Source: [Eubacterium] saphenum (GTDB lineage Bacteria > Bacillota > Clostridia > Peptostreptococcales > Anaerovoracaceae). Taken from it: DNA of 64,000 bases. The stretch is taken from the NCBI GenBank assembly GCA_004555725.1, contig SFHC01000010.1:1-64000 (forward strand), in the 5' to 3' direction. A program made the position numbers and the translations under genes. Below are positions 24,981 through 34,116 of this stretch, piece by piece; the stretch's first letter is position 1; every line of letters begins with the position of its first letter. The notes beneath the pieces were generated by a model. That model worked only from the letters and a program-made list of their open reading frames with translations. It made no database searches and was not told the DNA's origin.

Positions 24981-25805
24981 ATGCTGGAGTTAACGAATTT
25001 AGAAGATATTGAACATTTAAATATTGATCTTCACATGCATTCGACTTACTCGGATGGAGTAAAGACGCCGGCAGAACTGATCCGCATGAGGAGCCGCGAA
25101 GGATGTGTGCTTGCTGCCGTTACCGATCATGACGGAGCGGACGGCGTCCCGGAAGCCCTGGAAGCCGGAAAGCAGTACGGTGTCCAGGTGCTGAGCGGAA
25201 TTGAGCTGGGCACATTACTGGACCATCGTTATGAACTGCATATTCTTGGTTATCGCTTTGATATCCATGACCCGGTCCTGTGCAGCGAGATTGAAAAGAT
25301 CCGCGCATACAGGGACGGGAGAAACAGTCGTCTTTTGAAGGTGTTTCAGGAGAAGGGCATTCAGATTACCCAGGACGATCTCCGGCAGCATCCGAACCAG
25401 GAATATATAGGAAAGCCGAACTTTGCGATGGCGCTTGAAAAGAAAGGATACGTGAAAACAGTTCAGGAAGCATTTGACTCACCTGAGTTCCTGTCCTCAC
25501 CTGAGTCACTCGCGCTGAAGAAGATGGCGGTGGATCCGCTGGATGCGATGTCCTGGCTCCGCGGCGCCGGGGGAGAGGCGGTATGGGCACATCCGATGGA
25601 GACAAAGGCTGCATTGGACAAGAAGAGCCCAGAGTATCATGCGCTGATCGAATCCATTGCGCGTAAACTGAAGAAGCACGGACTGACAGGAATTGAATGC
25701 TGGCACCCGTCCGCAGATCATGAAGATTCTCTATGGCTGGAAAGCCTGGCAGACAGCTTGGGATTGTTTAAAACCAAAGGTTCAGACTATCATGGCCTGC
25801 GGTGA
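24981..25805 (+). CDS. PHP-domain phosphoesterase (RNase AM/YciV-like)
   Basis: A 274-residue metal-dependent phosphoesterase of the COG0613 group. The PHP metal ligands are visible in DLHMHSTYSDG, in AVTDHDG, in GIELGT, in VWAHPMET and near the end in KGSDYHG. Characterised relatives hydrolyse 3',5'-nucleoside bisphosphates or trim 5' RNA ends. GAAGGAGG precedes ATGCTTATG. The second ATG (24981) has the better spacing and the first (24975) is possible. An upstream in-frame extension to 24585 overlaps the previous gene and is rejected. Confidence 0.83.
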   Translation: MLELTNLEDIEHLNIDLHMHSTYSDGVKTPAELIRMRSREGCVLAAVTDHDGADGVPEALEAGKQYGVQVLSGIELGTLLDHRYELHILGYRFDIHDPVLCSEIEKIRAYRDGRNSRLLKVFQEKGIQITQDDLRQHPNQEYIGKPNFAMALEKKGYVKTVQEAFDSPEFLSSPESLALKKMAVDPLDAMSWLRGAGGEAVWAHPMETKAALDKKSPEYHALIESIARKLKKHGLTGIECWHPSADHEDSLWLESLADSLGLFKTKGSDYHGLR

Positions 25806-26023
25806 TTCACAGGACGTCAGGCAGGGTAAGGAAATCATAGAACCGTGGGATTGGTCACAAAATCCGGGAGGAGAATTACTCGTTTCGGTAGACCGATTTA
25901 CTAAAAAATACTATAATTGTATCAGAAACAAAAATACGGATATCGAATAGGAAGTGCAGAATAATATGCGCTTCTATCGATGAGAAAAATTTTCATAATT
26001 GTAATTCTATTAAGGAGGACGTC

Positions 26024-27706
26024 ATGAAAATAAGATTTTGCGGCGCAACATCCGGCGTGACCGGTTCCTGTCACCTATTGATGACCGATAAACATCAGGT
26101 ATTGCTCGACTGCGGTCAGTTCCAGGGCGGCAAGGCGCAGGAGGCCATGAACGCAGAGCCGTTTCCGTTCGATCCGGAAGAGATCGAATGCGTAATTCTG
26201 AGCCACGCACATATCGACCACTGCGGAAGACTGCCGCTTCTGGTCAAGAGAGGATTTCACGGTACAATCTACTGCACCAGCGCGACAGCGGACCTTCTGG
26301 GCGTGATGCTCCAGGACAGCGCCTATATTCACGAACGTGAAGCAGAATGGCAGAACCGTAAAAACATCCGCGCCGGAAAACCGGAAGTGGAACCGCTCTA
26401 CACAGCGCAGGACGCCGTCAATACGATGCAGTATGTCCATCCGGTTCTGTATCAGCAGCTGGTGGAGATCAACGACGAGATGCGGATCGTGTTCAACGAT
26501 GCCGGCCATATCCTGGGCTCTGCGATTACAGAAATCTGGGTAAAAGAAGATAACTGTGAAACCAAGGTCGTCTTTACCGGAGACCTGGGCGAGCGCGACC
26601 GTCCGATATTAAGAGATCCGACCATCATCAAAAAAGCTGACTGTGTCATCATGGAAACCACATACGGCGACCGTCTGCATACCGAACATGTCGCAGACAT
26701 TCAGAAGCTGATCAATATCATCTTGAACACTACCAGGCGCGGCGGAACCGCAGTCATTCCGTCCTTTGCCGTAGGCCGTACACAGGAGCTGATCTATCAG
26801 CTGAACCAGTTCTATGAACACGATGAGCGCTATAAAGAGGAACTGAGCCGGCTGACCGTGTATGTCGACAGTCCGATGGCCACAACCGCAACAGAAGTGT
26901 TCCGCAGAAATCCGCAGGTGTTTGATGAAGAAACACGGCAGCTGATTCTCTCCGGCGACGACCCGCTGGATTTCCCGAATCTGCGCTTTACTAAGACGTC
27001 TGACGAGTCCAAGCAGCTGAATTTTGACCACTCTCCCAAAGTCATCATCTCTGCAAGCGGCATGTGCGATGCCGGCCGCATCCGTCATCATCTGAAACAC
27101 AACCTGTGGGATCCGAAGAGCAGCGTGATCTTTGTCGGGTATCAGGCAGTCGGAACGCTCGGAAGAGCGCTGGTTGACGGTGCAAAGGATGTCACGCTTT
27201 TCGGCGAGCAAGTGCACGTCAATGCAGAAATCCATAATCTGCAGGGATTCTCCGCGCATGCCGACCAGCATGGACTGTTCTCCTGGGCAGCCGGCCTTCA
27301 GAGCTCGCCGAAGCAGCTGTTCCTGGTTCATGGTGAACTTTCAGCCAAGGAAACCTTTGCCAGACTCCTGCACGATAAACTCGGCTTTAATCCGATTGTT
27401 CTGAATGGCAACGCAGAGTTTGAAATTTCCGGAACGGATGTTGCACTGCTGAATCGTGAAGAAGCTGAAAAGCAGGAGGCCGAAAACGTTGAAATTCAGC
27501 GCCTGCGCGATCAAATCTCAGAGATCCACGGCGAACTGGAGAACATCCTGTATAACGCCAACCTCGCGATGCGCAGCGGCATCCCGGAGAAACGCCTGGT
27601 ACAGATGAACAACATCGTTCAGGAACTCGACAAGAGCGTCATGGACTTAGGCGCCGCCGTGTCAGAAGCGGGCGAGGAAGAGAAGATGATTCCGAAGAAG
27701 GTATAA
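26024..27706 (+). CDS. Metallo-beta-lactamase fold, beta-CASP RNA nuclease-like protein
   Basis: A 560-residue protein of the beta-CASP family (COG1236). The zinc motif HAHIDH is at SHAHIDHCGRLP. Further ligands lie in FNDAGHILGSA and VFTGDLGERD. The beta-CASP insert holds PSFAVGRTQEL, and the RNA-specificity motif reads FSAHADQHGL near residue 410. About 90 C-terminal residues look coiled-coil. Relatives process RNA 3' ends or degrade RNA, but the target of this bacterial branch is not established. Strong AAGGAGG before the ATG. Monocistronic. Confidence 0.85.
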   Translation: MKIRFCGATSGVTGSCHLLMTDKHQVLLDCGQFQGGKAQEAMNAEPFPFDPEEIECVILSHAHIDHCGRLPLLVKRGFHGTIYCTSATADLLGVMLQDSAYIHEREAEWQNRKNIRAGKPEVEPLYTAQDAVNTMQYVHPVLYQQLVEINDEMRIVFNDAGHILGSAITEIWVKEDNCETKVVFTGDLGERDRPILRDPTIIKKADCVIMETTYGDRLHTEHVADIQKLINIILNTTRRGGTAVIPSFAVGRTQELIYQLNQFYEHDERYKEELSRLTVYVDSPMATTATEVFRRNPQVFDEETRQLILSGDDPLDFPNLRFTKTSDESKQLNFDHSPKVIISASGMCDAGRIRHHLKHNLWDPKSSVIFVGYQAVGTLGRALVDGAKDVTLFGEQVHVNAEIHNLQGFSAHADQHGLFSWAAGLQSSPKQLFLVHGELSAKETFARLLHDKLGFNPIVLNGNAEFEISGTDVALLNREEAEKQEAENVEIQRLRDQISEIHGELENILYNANLAMRSGIPEKRLVQMNNIVQELDKSVMDLGAAVSEAGEEEKMIPKKV

Positions 27707-27754
27707 GTAGACATTTCCCACAAATCGAAATACAATAATACATACAACATATCA

Positions 27755-27777
27755 CGGCGCGCCACATGAGCGCGCCG
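27755..27777. other. GC-rich hairpin after the beta-CASP gene
   Basis: CGGCGCGC/GCGCGCCG, a perfect 8-bp stem with a 7-nt loop and no T-run. Possibly a weak transcript end. Confidence 0.5.
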
Positions 27778-27810
27778 CTTCGTCAGTATATGAATAAAAA
27801 AGGAGCGCAC

Positions 27811-28113
27811 ATGGTCAGACATATTATTTTATGGCAGTTGAAGGATGAGTATTCGGAAGAACGGAAGCAGGAGATCCGCCGCGGGATAAAGGAGGGACTG
27901 GAGTCGCTCCAGGGAAAGGTGCCCGGCCTTCTGTCCATCACGGTGAAAACTGACCGGCTGGCCTCTTCATCGGCGGACGCGATGCTGGATGCGGCGTTTA
28001 CGGATGAGGACGCGCTGAAGGCGTACCGCGTGCATCCGGAGCATGTAAAGGTTGCGGATTCCCGTGTCCGCCCGTTCGTTAAAACCCGTGTATGCATGGA
28101 TTATCATGAATAG
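27811..28113 (+). CDS. Dabb family (stress-responsive alpha-beta barrel) protein
   Basis: A 100-residue ferredoxin-like protein starting MVRHIILWQLKDE, the standard Dabb opening, with AFTDEDALKAYRVHPEHVKV in the middle. Dabb domains dimerise, and some are cyclases or heme-handling enzymes. Most small bacterial ones have no known role. AAAGGAG lies 7 nt before the ATG. Its last codons overlap the start of the downstream UvrD-like helicase by 8 bp, so the pair is co-translated. Confidence 0.82.
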   Translation: MVRHIILWQLKDEYSEERKQEIRRGIKEGLESLQGKVPGLLSITVKTDRLASSSADAMLDAAFTDEDALKAYRVHPEHVKVADSRVRPFVKTRVCMDYHE

Positions 28114-30067
28114 ACAAAAAGAAACGGACAAGGAAATACATTTATCCGCAGCGCAGCAGCAGGCCATCCGTAAAGTAGACGGAGCGGAGCTGCTGCTTGC
28201 GGTTCCGGGAAGCGGAAAAACCACAACACTGGTCGCCCGGCTGGGGTACATGATACGGGAAAAGCAGATTCCGCCGGAAAACATTCTGGTGATCACCTTT
28301 ACACGATCAGCCGCGGCCGATATGCAGAGACGCTATGCGTCTTTTTTTGGTGCGGAATCGGCAGAGCGCATTCACTTCAGCACGATTAACAGTTTCTGCT
28401 ATTCTGTTGTGCTGTATTACGCAAAGATGTACAGGAGAAAGAAACCTGCGGATGAGACGAACAGTCCCGGGATAATCCGAATGCTTTATCCAAAGGTATA
28501 CGGCGGATTCTCCAATGAAAATGATGTGAAAGAACTGGCGCAGACGATTACATACATCAAGAATATGCAGCTGTCGGAGGAGCAGATCAGGGAGCTGAAA
28601 ACGTCTGGGAGCGGTCTTGCCGTGGAGAAGATGTACCAGGCGTATCAGGAGTATCTGAAGGAAAATTACCTTATGGACTATGATGACCAGATTCTTTTTG
28701 CGCATCAGCTTTTGTCGAATTTGATGCCCGTCAGGGAACATTTTCAGCGGCAGTTTCCGTATGTATGTGTAGATGAAGCGCAGGATACGTCCAGGGTTCA
28801 GCATGAGGTGATTCGTCTGCTTGCCGGGAAGCGGCGCAATCTGTTTATGGTCGGCGATGAGGATCAGAGTATTTACGGGTTCCGCGCGGCATATCCGAAG
28901 GCGCTGATGGACTTTCGGAAGAATTATCCGGGTGCGGATGTGATGTTTCTGGAGACCAATTACCGTTCGGCGAAGCGGATTACGGAGCTGGCGGCAAAGT
29001 TTATCTCGGGAAACAAGAATCGTTATGAGAAGAAAATGCAGCCGGCAAGGAACGATGCAGGTGTGGCAGAAGTGGTTACGCTGAAGCGAAGGGCCATGCA
29101 GTATCAGTGGCTGGTAGAGAGGCTGCAGTCTGCCGGAGAGGACACGGCGGTGCTGTACCGGAATAATGACAGTGCGATTCCGGTGCTGTACGCCCTGCAG
29201 AAGGCCGGGATTCCATGCAGAAGACGGAATATGGATACACTGTTTTTTCAAAACCGGGTGGTGCAGGATGCAGTGAAAATCATGCAGTTTGCCCTGCATC
29301 CGGATTCAAAAGATCTGTTCTGGGATTTGTATTATAAATTTGGGGTGAGAATCACCAAAAAGGCCGCGTACATCGCGTCGCGCCATCCATCGAGGAGGTC
29401 TGCGGATCCGCTGCTTCACGCTCTGGAAGTTTCTGATGAACTGGGGCAAAAGAAGAGAGAGGACGTCCGTGCGCTTCGGATGAAATTTCAGCGCATGCGC
29501 CAGCGGAATCTTGCAGGAGAAGCAATCTCTGCGATCCGTTTCCGGATGGATTATAAGAATGCGGACAGTGAAAAACTGTTTCTTCTTCAGGCTCTTGCCG
29601 ATCCGGATGAAACGATTGAGCATTTTCTCCTGAAACTGGATGAGCTGGAGCAGACATTCAGCCGTCCGCAGAGCAGCGGGCAGGAGGATGCGCACGTCAT
29701 ATTGAGCACCATTCACGCGAGCAAGGGACTGGAATATCCGGCGGTCGTTCTGATCGACGCGGCAGCAGATATTCTACCGGCAGCAGATAATGATCCGGAA
29801 GAGGAGAGGCGGATTTTCTATGTCGGCATGACCAGAGCAAGGGATTCGCTGATTCTGCTGGATTATAAGAATGAGCAGTGTCCGTTCATAAATGAGTGTC
29901 AGGGGCGGTCAGGCGGATGGAACGCGGGGGCGGTCGTGTTTCATAAGAAGTTTGGAAAAGGAACGGTGGTTTCCAATGACGGAAAGACGATTATTGTTGA
30001 CTTTCAGCGGCGCGGGAGAACCAGCATGAAACTGGATCTTTGCATCCAGAAACATCTGCTGAGGTGA
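28106..30067 (+). CDS. UvrD/Rep-family ATP-dependent DNA helicase
   Basis: A 653-residue superfamily 1A helicase. Motif I is AVPGSGKTTTL, motif Ia VITFTRSAAADMQRR, motif II CVDEAQDTSRVQ, motif III GDEDQSIYGFRAA, motif IV ETNYRSAKR, motif V STIHASKGLEYPAVVLID and motif VI FYVGMTRARDSLILL. The C-terminal tail (FGKGTVVSNDGKTIIVDF) resembles the Tudor-like RNA-polymerase-binding end of PcrA. It is a second, shorter paralogue beside the pcrA-like gene at 57115. It overlaps the Dabb gene by 8 bp at ATGAATAG. It probably acts in repair or replication restart. Confidence 0.9.
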   Translation: MNRQKETDKEIHLSAAQQQAIRKVDGAELLLAVPGSGKTTTLVARLGYMIREKQIPPENILVITFTRSAAADMQRRYASFFGAESAERIHFSTINSFCYSVVLYYAKMYRRKKPADETNSPGIIRMLYPKVYGGFSNENDVKELAQTITYIKNMQLSEEQIRELKTSGSGLAVEKMYQAYQEYLKENYLMDYDDQILFAHQLLSNLMPVREHFQRQFPYVCVDEAQDTSRVQHEVIRLLAGKRRNLFMVGDEDQSIYGFRAAYPKALMDFRKNYPGADVMFLETNYRSAKRITELAAKFISGNKNRYEKKMQPARNDAGVAEVVTLKRRAMQYQWLVERLQSAGEDTAVLYRNNDSAIPVLYALQKAGIPCRRRNMDTLFFQNRVVQDAVKIMQFALHPDSKDLFWDLYYKFGVRITKKAAYIASRHPSRRSADPLLHALEVSDELGQKKREDVRALRMKFQRMRQRNLAGEAISAIRFRMDYKNADSEKLFLLQALADPDETIEHFLLKLDELEQTFSRPQSSGQEDAHVILSTIHASKGLEYPAVVLIDAAADILPAADNDPEEERRIFYVGMTRARDSLILLDYKNEQCPFINECQGRSGGWNAGAVVFHKKFGKGTVVSNDGKTIIVDFQRRGRTSMKLDLCIQKHLLR

Positions 30068-30233
30068 CCGGGTTTCCTCACAGAAAAACCATATAGCGAC
30101 ATTGAGGCAATGGGAATACTGTGATAAAATGAATTGTTGGGACATGGGTAATTTTTCTGTGTCCTTGATATTATATAATGCTTTTATAGAATCCTGCACG
30201 CAGGGGTTGGTAAAAGGTTAAGAGGTGAAACAA

Positions 30234-32021
30234 ATGAAGAAAGAAATTGTAGAGCTTCGCGAGAAAATGAAAGAAAATGGCATTGATGTCTATTTTGTTC
30301 CATCGGGAGATTATCACAGTTCTGAGTATGTAAATGACTATTTCAAGGAGCGTGAATTCGCTTCCGGTCTGACTGGCGAGTCCGGAGAGCTGATCGTAAA
30401 CAGCGAAGGCGCTTATCTGTGGACAGACGGCAGATATTTTCTGCAGGCGGAGACACAGCTTGCCGGTTCAGATGTTGAACTGATGAGAATGGCTGAGCCT
30501 GGGGTTCCTACGGTTGAGGAGTTCCTCGAGGATCTCGGAAAGAAGCATCAGGGCTTTACATTCGGATATTACGGACGCGTCCTGAACGCGGACCGCGGAA
30601 ACGAGCTGAAGGACCTGCTGAGCAAGTACGATGTTCAGTTTAAGCTGGACAAGGATCTGGTCGGCGAGGTCTGGACGGACAGACCGGAGCTGAAGCCGAC
30701 AGAGATTTACGAGCTTCCGCTCTCCACAGTCGGAAAGACCTGCGAGGAAAAACTGGCAGATGTCCGCAAGGCTATGGCAGATAAGGGAACAGATTACCTT
30801 CTGATTACAGACCTGATGGAGAGTGCATGGCTGTTCAACCTGCGTGCGGACGACATTGCTTATACTCCGGTATTCTTCGGATACACTCTGGTGAGCCAGG
30901 ATGAGGTCAAGCTGTTCGTCATGGACGGCGCTCTGAAGAAAGACGCGTCCGGCAAGCCGGTTCTTCCTTCTGACCAGTTAAATTTTGTCAAAGTGGAAGA
31001 CTACTACGACATCGACAAGGCAGTAGCCGCTCTGCCTGCTGACAAGACGCTGTGGGTTGATGAGGGCACATGCAACTACCTGCTGAGCCTGCAGATTCCA
31101 TCCGGCATGAAGATCGTCAATGAGATGACGCCGATTGCTATGATGAAGGCCCAGAAGAACGAGGTTGAGATCAAGAGCACGCTGAACGCGCATCTGAAGG
31201 ATGGCGTCGCAATGGTCAACCTGATTTACTGGCTGAAGAATCATGTCGGTAAAGAGAAGATCACCGAGCTGGATGTCGCTGCCAAGCTGAGAGGATTCCG
31301 CGCTGCACAGGAGGGATTCTTTGATATCTCCTTTGAGACAATCGCAGGATACGGAAAGAACGGAGCGATTATCCATTATGCTCCGACACCGGAATCTGAT
31401 ACAGAGCTGCAGCCGGAAGGCTTCCTGCTGCTGGACTCCGGCGGGCACTACATGGACGGAACTACCGACATCACCAGAACCATCAAGCTCGGACCTGTTA
31501 CACAGGAGATGATCGACGGATACACTTACGTTCTGAAGTCCCATATCGCTATGGCAACTGCTGAGCTCACACCGGATCAGAACGGAATCGACCTCGACAG
31601 AATCACCCGCGCTCCGATGAGAGCTGCCGGACTGGACTTCAAGCACGGCCTGAGCCACGGAATCGGCCATCTGCTGAGCGTTCATGAGGGACCGAACATC
31701 CTGAGAAGAGTGCCGACACCGATCGAACTGAGACCGAATATGGTTATGTCCGATGAGCCGGGTCTGTACATCGACGGAGACTTCGGCGTCCGTATCGAGA
31801 ACGAAGTTCTCCTGAAGCAGAATGAGAAGGGCAACATCGTATTCCAGAGCATTACATACTGCCCATATGAGAGAGAATGCATCAACACAGCGCTGCTGAC
31901 AGATGAAGAGCTGGAGTGGGTCAACAACTATAACAAGGACCTGCGTGAGAAGCTCGTTCCGCTGCTGGATAAGGAGCAGGCTGAGTTTGTTATGAAGGAA
32001 ACTGAGCCGCTCACAAAGTAA
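30234..32021 (+). CDS. Aminopeptidase P family protein (Xaa-Pro aminopeptidase)
   Basis: A 595-residue M24 metallopeptidase that removes an N-terminal residue preceding proline. It has the long three-domain layout. Two creatinase N domains cover residues 1-300, and the pita-bread catalytic domain runs from about 305. Metal ligands appear in LLLDSGGHYMDGTTDITRT, GLSHGIGHLLSVHEGP and the MSDEPGLYIDG and RIENEVLL segments. The start at 30234 follows AGAGGTG. A GTG three codons earlier sits in that ribosome binding site. It is followed by a long terminator at 32154. Confidence 0.92.
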   Translation: MKKEIVELREKMKENGIDVYFVPSGDYHSSEYVNDYFKEREFASGLTGESGELIVNSEGAYLWTDGRYFLQAETQLAGSDVELMRMAEPGVPTVEEFLEDLGKKHQGFTFGYYGRVLNADRGNELKDLLSKYDVQFKLDKDLVGEVWTDRPELKPTEIYELPLSTVGKTCEEKLADVRKAMADKGTDYLLITDLMESAWLFNLRADDIAYTPVFFGYTLVSQDEVKLFVMDGALKKDASGKPVLPSDQLNFVKVEDYYDIDKAVAALPADKTLWVDEGTCNYLLSLQIPSGMKIVNEMTPIAMMKAQKNEVEIKSTLNAHLKDGVAMVNLIYWLKNHVGKEKITELDVAAKLRGFRAAQEGFFDISFETIAGYGKNGAIIHYAPTPESDTELQPEGFLLLDSGGHYMDGTTDITRTIKLGPVTQEMIDGYTYVLKSHIAMATAELTPDQNGIDLDRITRAPMRAAGLDFKHGLSHGIGHLLSVHEGPNILRRVPTPIELRPNMVMSDEPGLYIDGDFGVRIENEVLLKQNEKGNIVFQSITYCPYERECINTALLTDEELEWVNNYNKDLREKLVPLLDKEQAEFVMKETEPLTK

Positions 32022-32093
32022 TCAGGCAGTAAATTCTACCTTGAATTTGTACGTGAGTCACAGTAATCACATGCCTTAATGAGTATTCTTCAT

Positions 32094-32132
32094 AATTGTC
32101 ACCTTTATTTTGGTTTACAAAGGTTGACAATT
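32094..32132. promoter_or_regulatory. BirA-like biotin operator upstream of bioB
   Basis: AATTGTCACC (32094-32103) and GGTTGACAATT (32122-32132) form an inverted repeat with an 18-bp gap. BirA operators are inverted TTGT-x-AACC/GGTT-x-ACAA half-sites with a similar gap. A second half-site-like GGTTTACAA lies inside at 32112-32120. The right half overlaps the -35 box, as expected for repression. bioB and bioY lie immediately downstream. Confidence 0.65.
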
Positions 32133-32152
32133 AAGAGAAGAGCGTGTAATAT
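32124..32152 (+). promoter_or_regulatory. bioB promoter (TTGACA-17-TAATAT)
   Basis: TTGACA (32124-32129) lies within the operator. TAATAT (32147-32152) follows after 17 bp. Confidence 0.7.
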
Positions 32153-32153
32153 T

Positions 32154-32211
32154 AAAGCTGTTCCATGCAGGACGAATCCAAGATCCGTCCCTGCATGAGA
32201 CAGCTTTTTTT
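32154..32211 (+). terminator. Long terminator between pepP-like gene and bioB, starting at the bio promoter
   Basis: AAAGCTGT and CATGCAGG on the left pair with CCTGCATG and ACAGCTTT on the right, followed by TTTTTTT. It lies just downstream of the bio -10, so it could also attenuate bioB transcripts. Confidence 0.8.
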
Positions 32212-32353
32212 AATCCGTCAAGCTGACCGATGATGGACATAAATGCCGAAAAGAAACGGTTTTGCTTATATTCACAGGATACCGATGATTGAGAATAATG
32301 TGGAAACAAGTGTGAACTGTGTCACTGTGCGGATGAACAGAGAAGAGGAGAAT

Positions 32354-33352
32354 ATGGATTATCTGAATTTAGCGGAAGAAATCATTCAGGGAAGGCGGCT
32401 GAAGTCCAGAGATGACTGCCGTCCGCTTCTGGAAGCAGAAACAGAAGAAGAGCTGGCGGCGCTCAGAAAGGGAGCGGACAGCATCCGCAAGGCTCTCTGC
32501 GGCGATAAAGTCGATCTGTGTTCCATTATCAACGGACGCAAGGGCGGATGCTCGGAAAACTGCAAGTTCTGTGCGCAGTCCGGAACGAACTGCACCGGAA
32601 TCGGAGATTACGGATTCCTTCCGGATGAGGTGTTTCTGGAGGACTGCGACAGGCATTACCGGAAAGGTGTAGACCGGTATTCCATCGTGACGGCGGGAAG
32701 AAAACTGTCCGATAAGGATCTGGACGATGCGGTCCGCGTATTCCGCAAGATGCATGAACGCTATCCGGATATCGGGCTGTGCGCTTCTCACGGACTGGAA
32801 AGCCAGGAAGCGTTCGACCGCCTGAAAGATGCAGGCGTGGATACGGTGCACTGCAACATAGAAACTTCGCGCCGGTATTTCCCGGAGGTCTGTACGACCC
32901 ATACGTTTGAGGATAAGCTGGAGACGATTCAGCGCGCGCAGAAAGCCGGACTTCGGATCTGCTGCGGCGGAATCATCGGCATGGGAGAGACCTGGCAGGA
33001 CCGTGTGGATATGGCGCTGACCATTGCAGAGATCGGAGCGTCTTCTGTTCCGCTGAATGTTCTGGTTCCGATTCCGGGGACTCCGTTTCAGAATCTGAAA
33101 GTTCTGTCGCAGGCGGATATTCTCAAGACCGTTGCAATTTTCCGGTATATCAATCCGGACGCACAGATCCGGATCGCTGCAGGCCGCTACCGTTTTCCGG
33201 ACGGCGGGACGGAACTGTTTACATCCGGCGCTAATGCAACGATCACCGGCGATATGCTGACGACAACAGGTAATAATATTCAGGAAGACCGAACGATGCT
33301 TCAGGACATGGGGTTTCAGATCCATGAGGTTCCGGAGCAGGTACAGGCATAA
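32354..33352 (+). CDS. bioB: Biotin synthase
   Basis: A 332-residue radical SAM enzyme that inserts sulfur into dethiobiotin. The 4Fe-4S cluster motif is CSENCKFC. VHCNIETSRRYFPEVCTTHTFED corresponds to the dethiobiotin-binding YNHNLDTS region of BioB. PIPGTPFQ and the C-terminal AAGRYRFPDGG region (Arg ligand of the 2Fe-2S cluster) are also present. The start MDYLNLAEE follows GAGGAG. The longer frame adds 37 unsupported residues. bioY follows 32 bp later and a BirA-like operator precedes, so this is a biotin synthesis/uptake operon. bioA, bioD and bioF are not in the window. Confidence 0.93.
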   Translation: MDYLNLAEEIIQGRRLKSRDDCRPLLEAETEEELAALRKGADSIRKALCGDKVDLCSIINGRKGGCSENCKFCAQSGTNCTGIGDYGFLPDEVFLEDCDRHYRKGVDRYSIVTAGRKLSDKDLDDAVRVFRKMHERYPDIGLCASHGLESQEAFDRLKDAGVDTVHCNIETSRRYFPEVCTTHTFEDKLETIQRAQKAGLRICCGGIIGMGETWQDRVDMALTIAEIGASSVPLNVLVPIPGTPFQNLKVLSQADILKTVAIFRYINPDAQIRIAAGRYRFPDGGTELFTSGANATITGDMLTTTGNNIQEDRTMLQDMGFQIHEVPEQVQA

Positions 33353-33384
33353 TGCAGGAATTTTAGTAAGAAAGGAACAGCGTT

Positions 33385-33951
33385 ATGCGTACAAGTAAAA
33401 TTAAGGACATGACATTTATTGCCGTAATGACTGCAGTGATCTGCATCCTGGGACCTCTGTCCATTCCAATCGGACCGGTTCCGATTTCACTGACCAACCT
33501 GGCTCTGTATCTGACGATCTATATTCTGGGAACCAGAAGATCCGTCATTGCCTGCGGTCTGTATCTTTTGATCGGACTGGTTGGAATTCCGGTATTTTCC
33601 GGATTCACCGGAGGACCGGCGAAACTGGTCGGGCCGACCGGCGGCTACCTGATCGGCTTCATTTTCATGACTCTGGCTGCCGGACTTCTGATTGACCGCG
33701 TCCATGAAAAACGCGTACTCAGTTTCTTGTCCATGTTTGCAGCAACCTGGATTCCGTATATGCTGGGAACCGTATGGCTGGCGTATTCTGCGCACATGAA
33801 GTTTGCGGCGGCATTTGCGGCAGGGGTACTTCCGTTCATCCTGGAAGATATGGTAAAAATGGCAGCCGCCGCTGCTGTCGGACCGGTGCTGAGAAAACGC
33901 CTGTCCAGGTTCGGACTGTTTGCGCCGGCAAAAGGACAGCAGTCAGCGTAA
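33385..33951 (+). CDS. bioY: Biotin transporter BioY
   Basis: A 188-residue, six-helix substrate-binding S component of the biotin energy-coupling factor transporter. The BioY pattern is clear: ILGPLSIPIGPVPISLTNLA near the N-terminus, the glycine-rich GLVGIPVFSGFTGGPAKLVG loop, and GGYLIGFIF. It is in an operon with bioB. The ATP-driving EcfA/EcfT proteins are not present here and are probably shared with other S components such as QueT. Confidence 0.94.
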   Translation: MRTSKIKDMTFIAVMTAVICILGPLSIPIGPVPISLTNLALYLTIYILGTRRSVIACGLYLLIGLVGIPVFSGFTGGPAKLVGPTGGYLIGFIFMTLAAGLLIDRVHEKRVLSFLSMFAATWIPYMLGTVWLAYSAHMKFAAAFAAGVLPFILEDMVKMAAAAAVGPVLRKRLSRFGLFAPAKGQQSA

Positions 33952-33999
33952 ATGAACGATGCTCTTCATATTCGACAAACTGATATAATAACTCACAGA

Positions 34000-34040
34000 A
34001 AGCACTTTCCGGATTGTACCGATTCGGGAGTGCTTTTTTC
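34000..34040 (+). terminator. bioBY terminator
   Basis: AAGCACT-TCCGGAT pairs with ATTCGGG-AGTGCTT, followed by a six-base T-run. Confidence 0.85.
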
Positions 34041-34116
34041 TCTTGGTTTTATGGTATAATATAATTTATATGAGTCTGTACGTTAATCTTTGTCAGAAAG
34101 GCAGAATATAAACAGT

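Noticed and set aside
25693..25950. 85-residue ORF after the PHP-domain gene
   Set aside because: It mostly overlaps the PHP gene in another frame and has no ribosome binding site or conserved motif.
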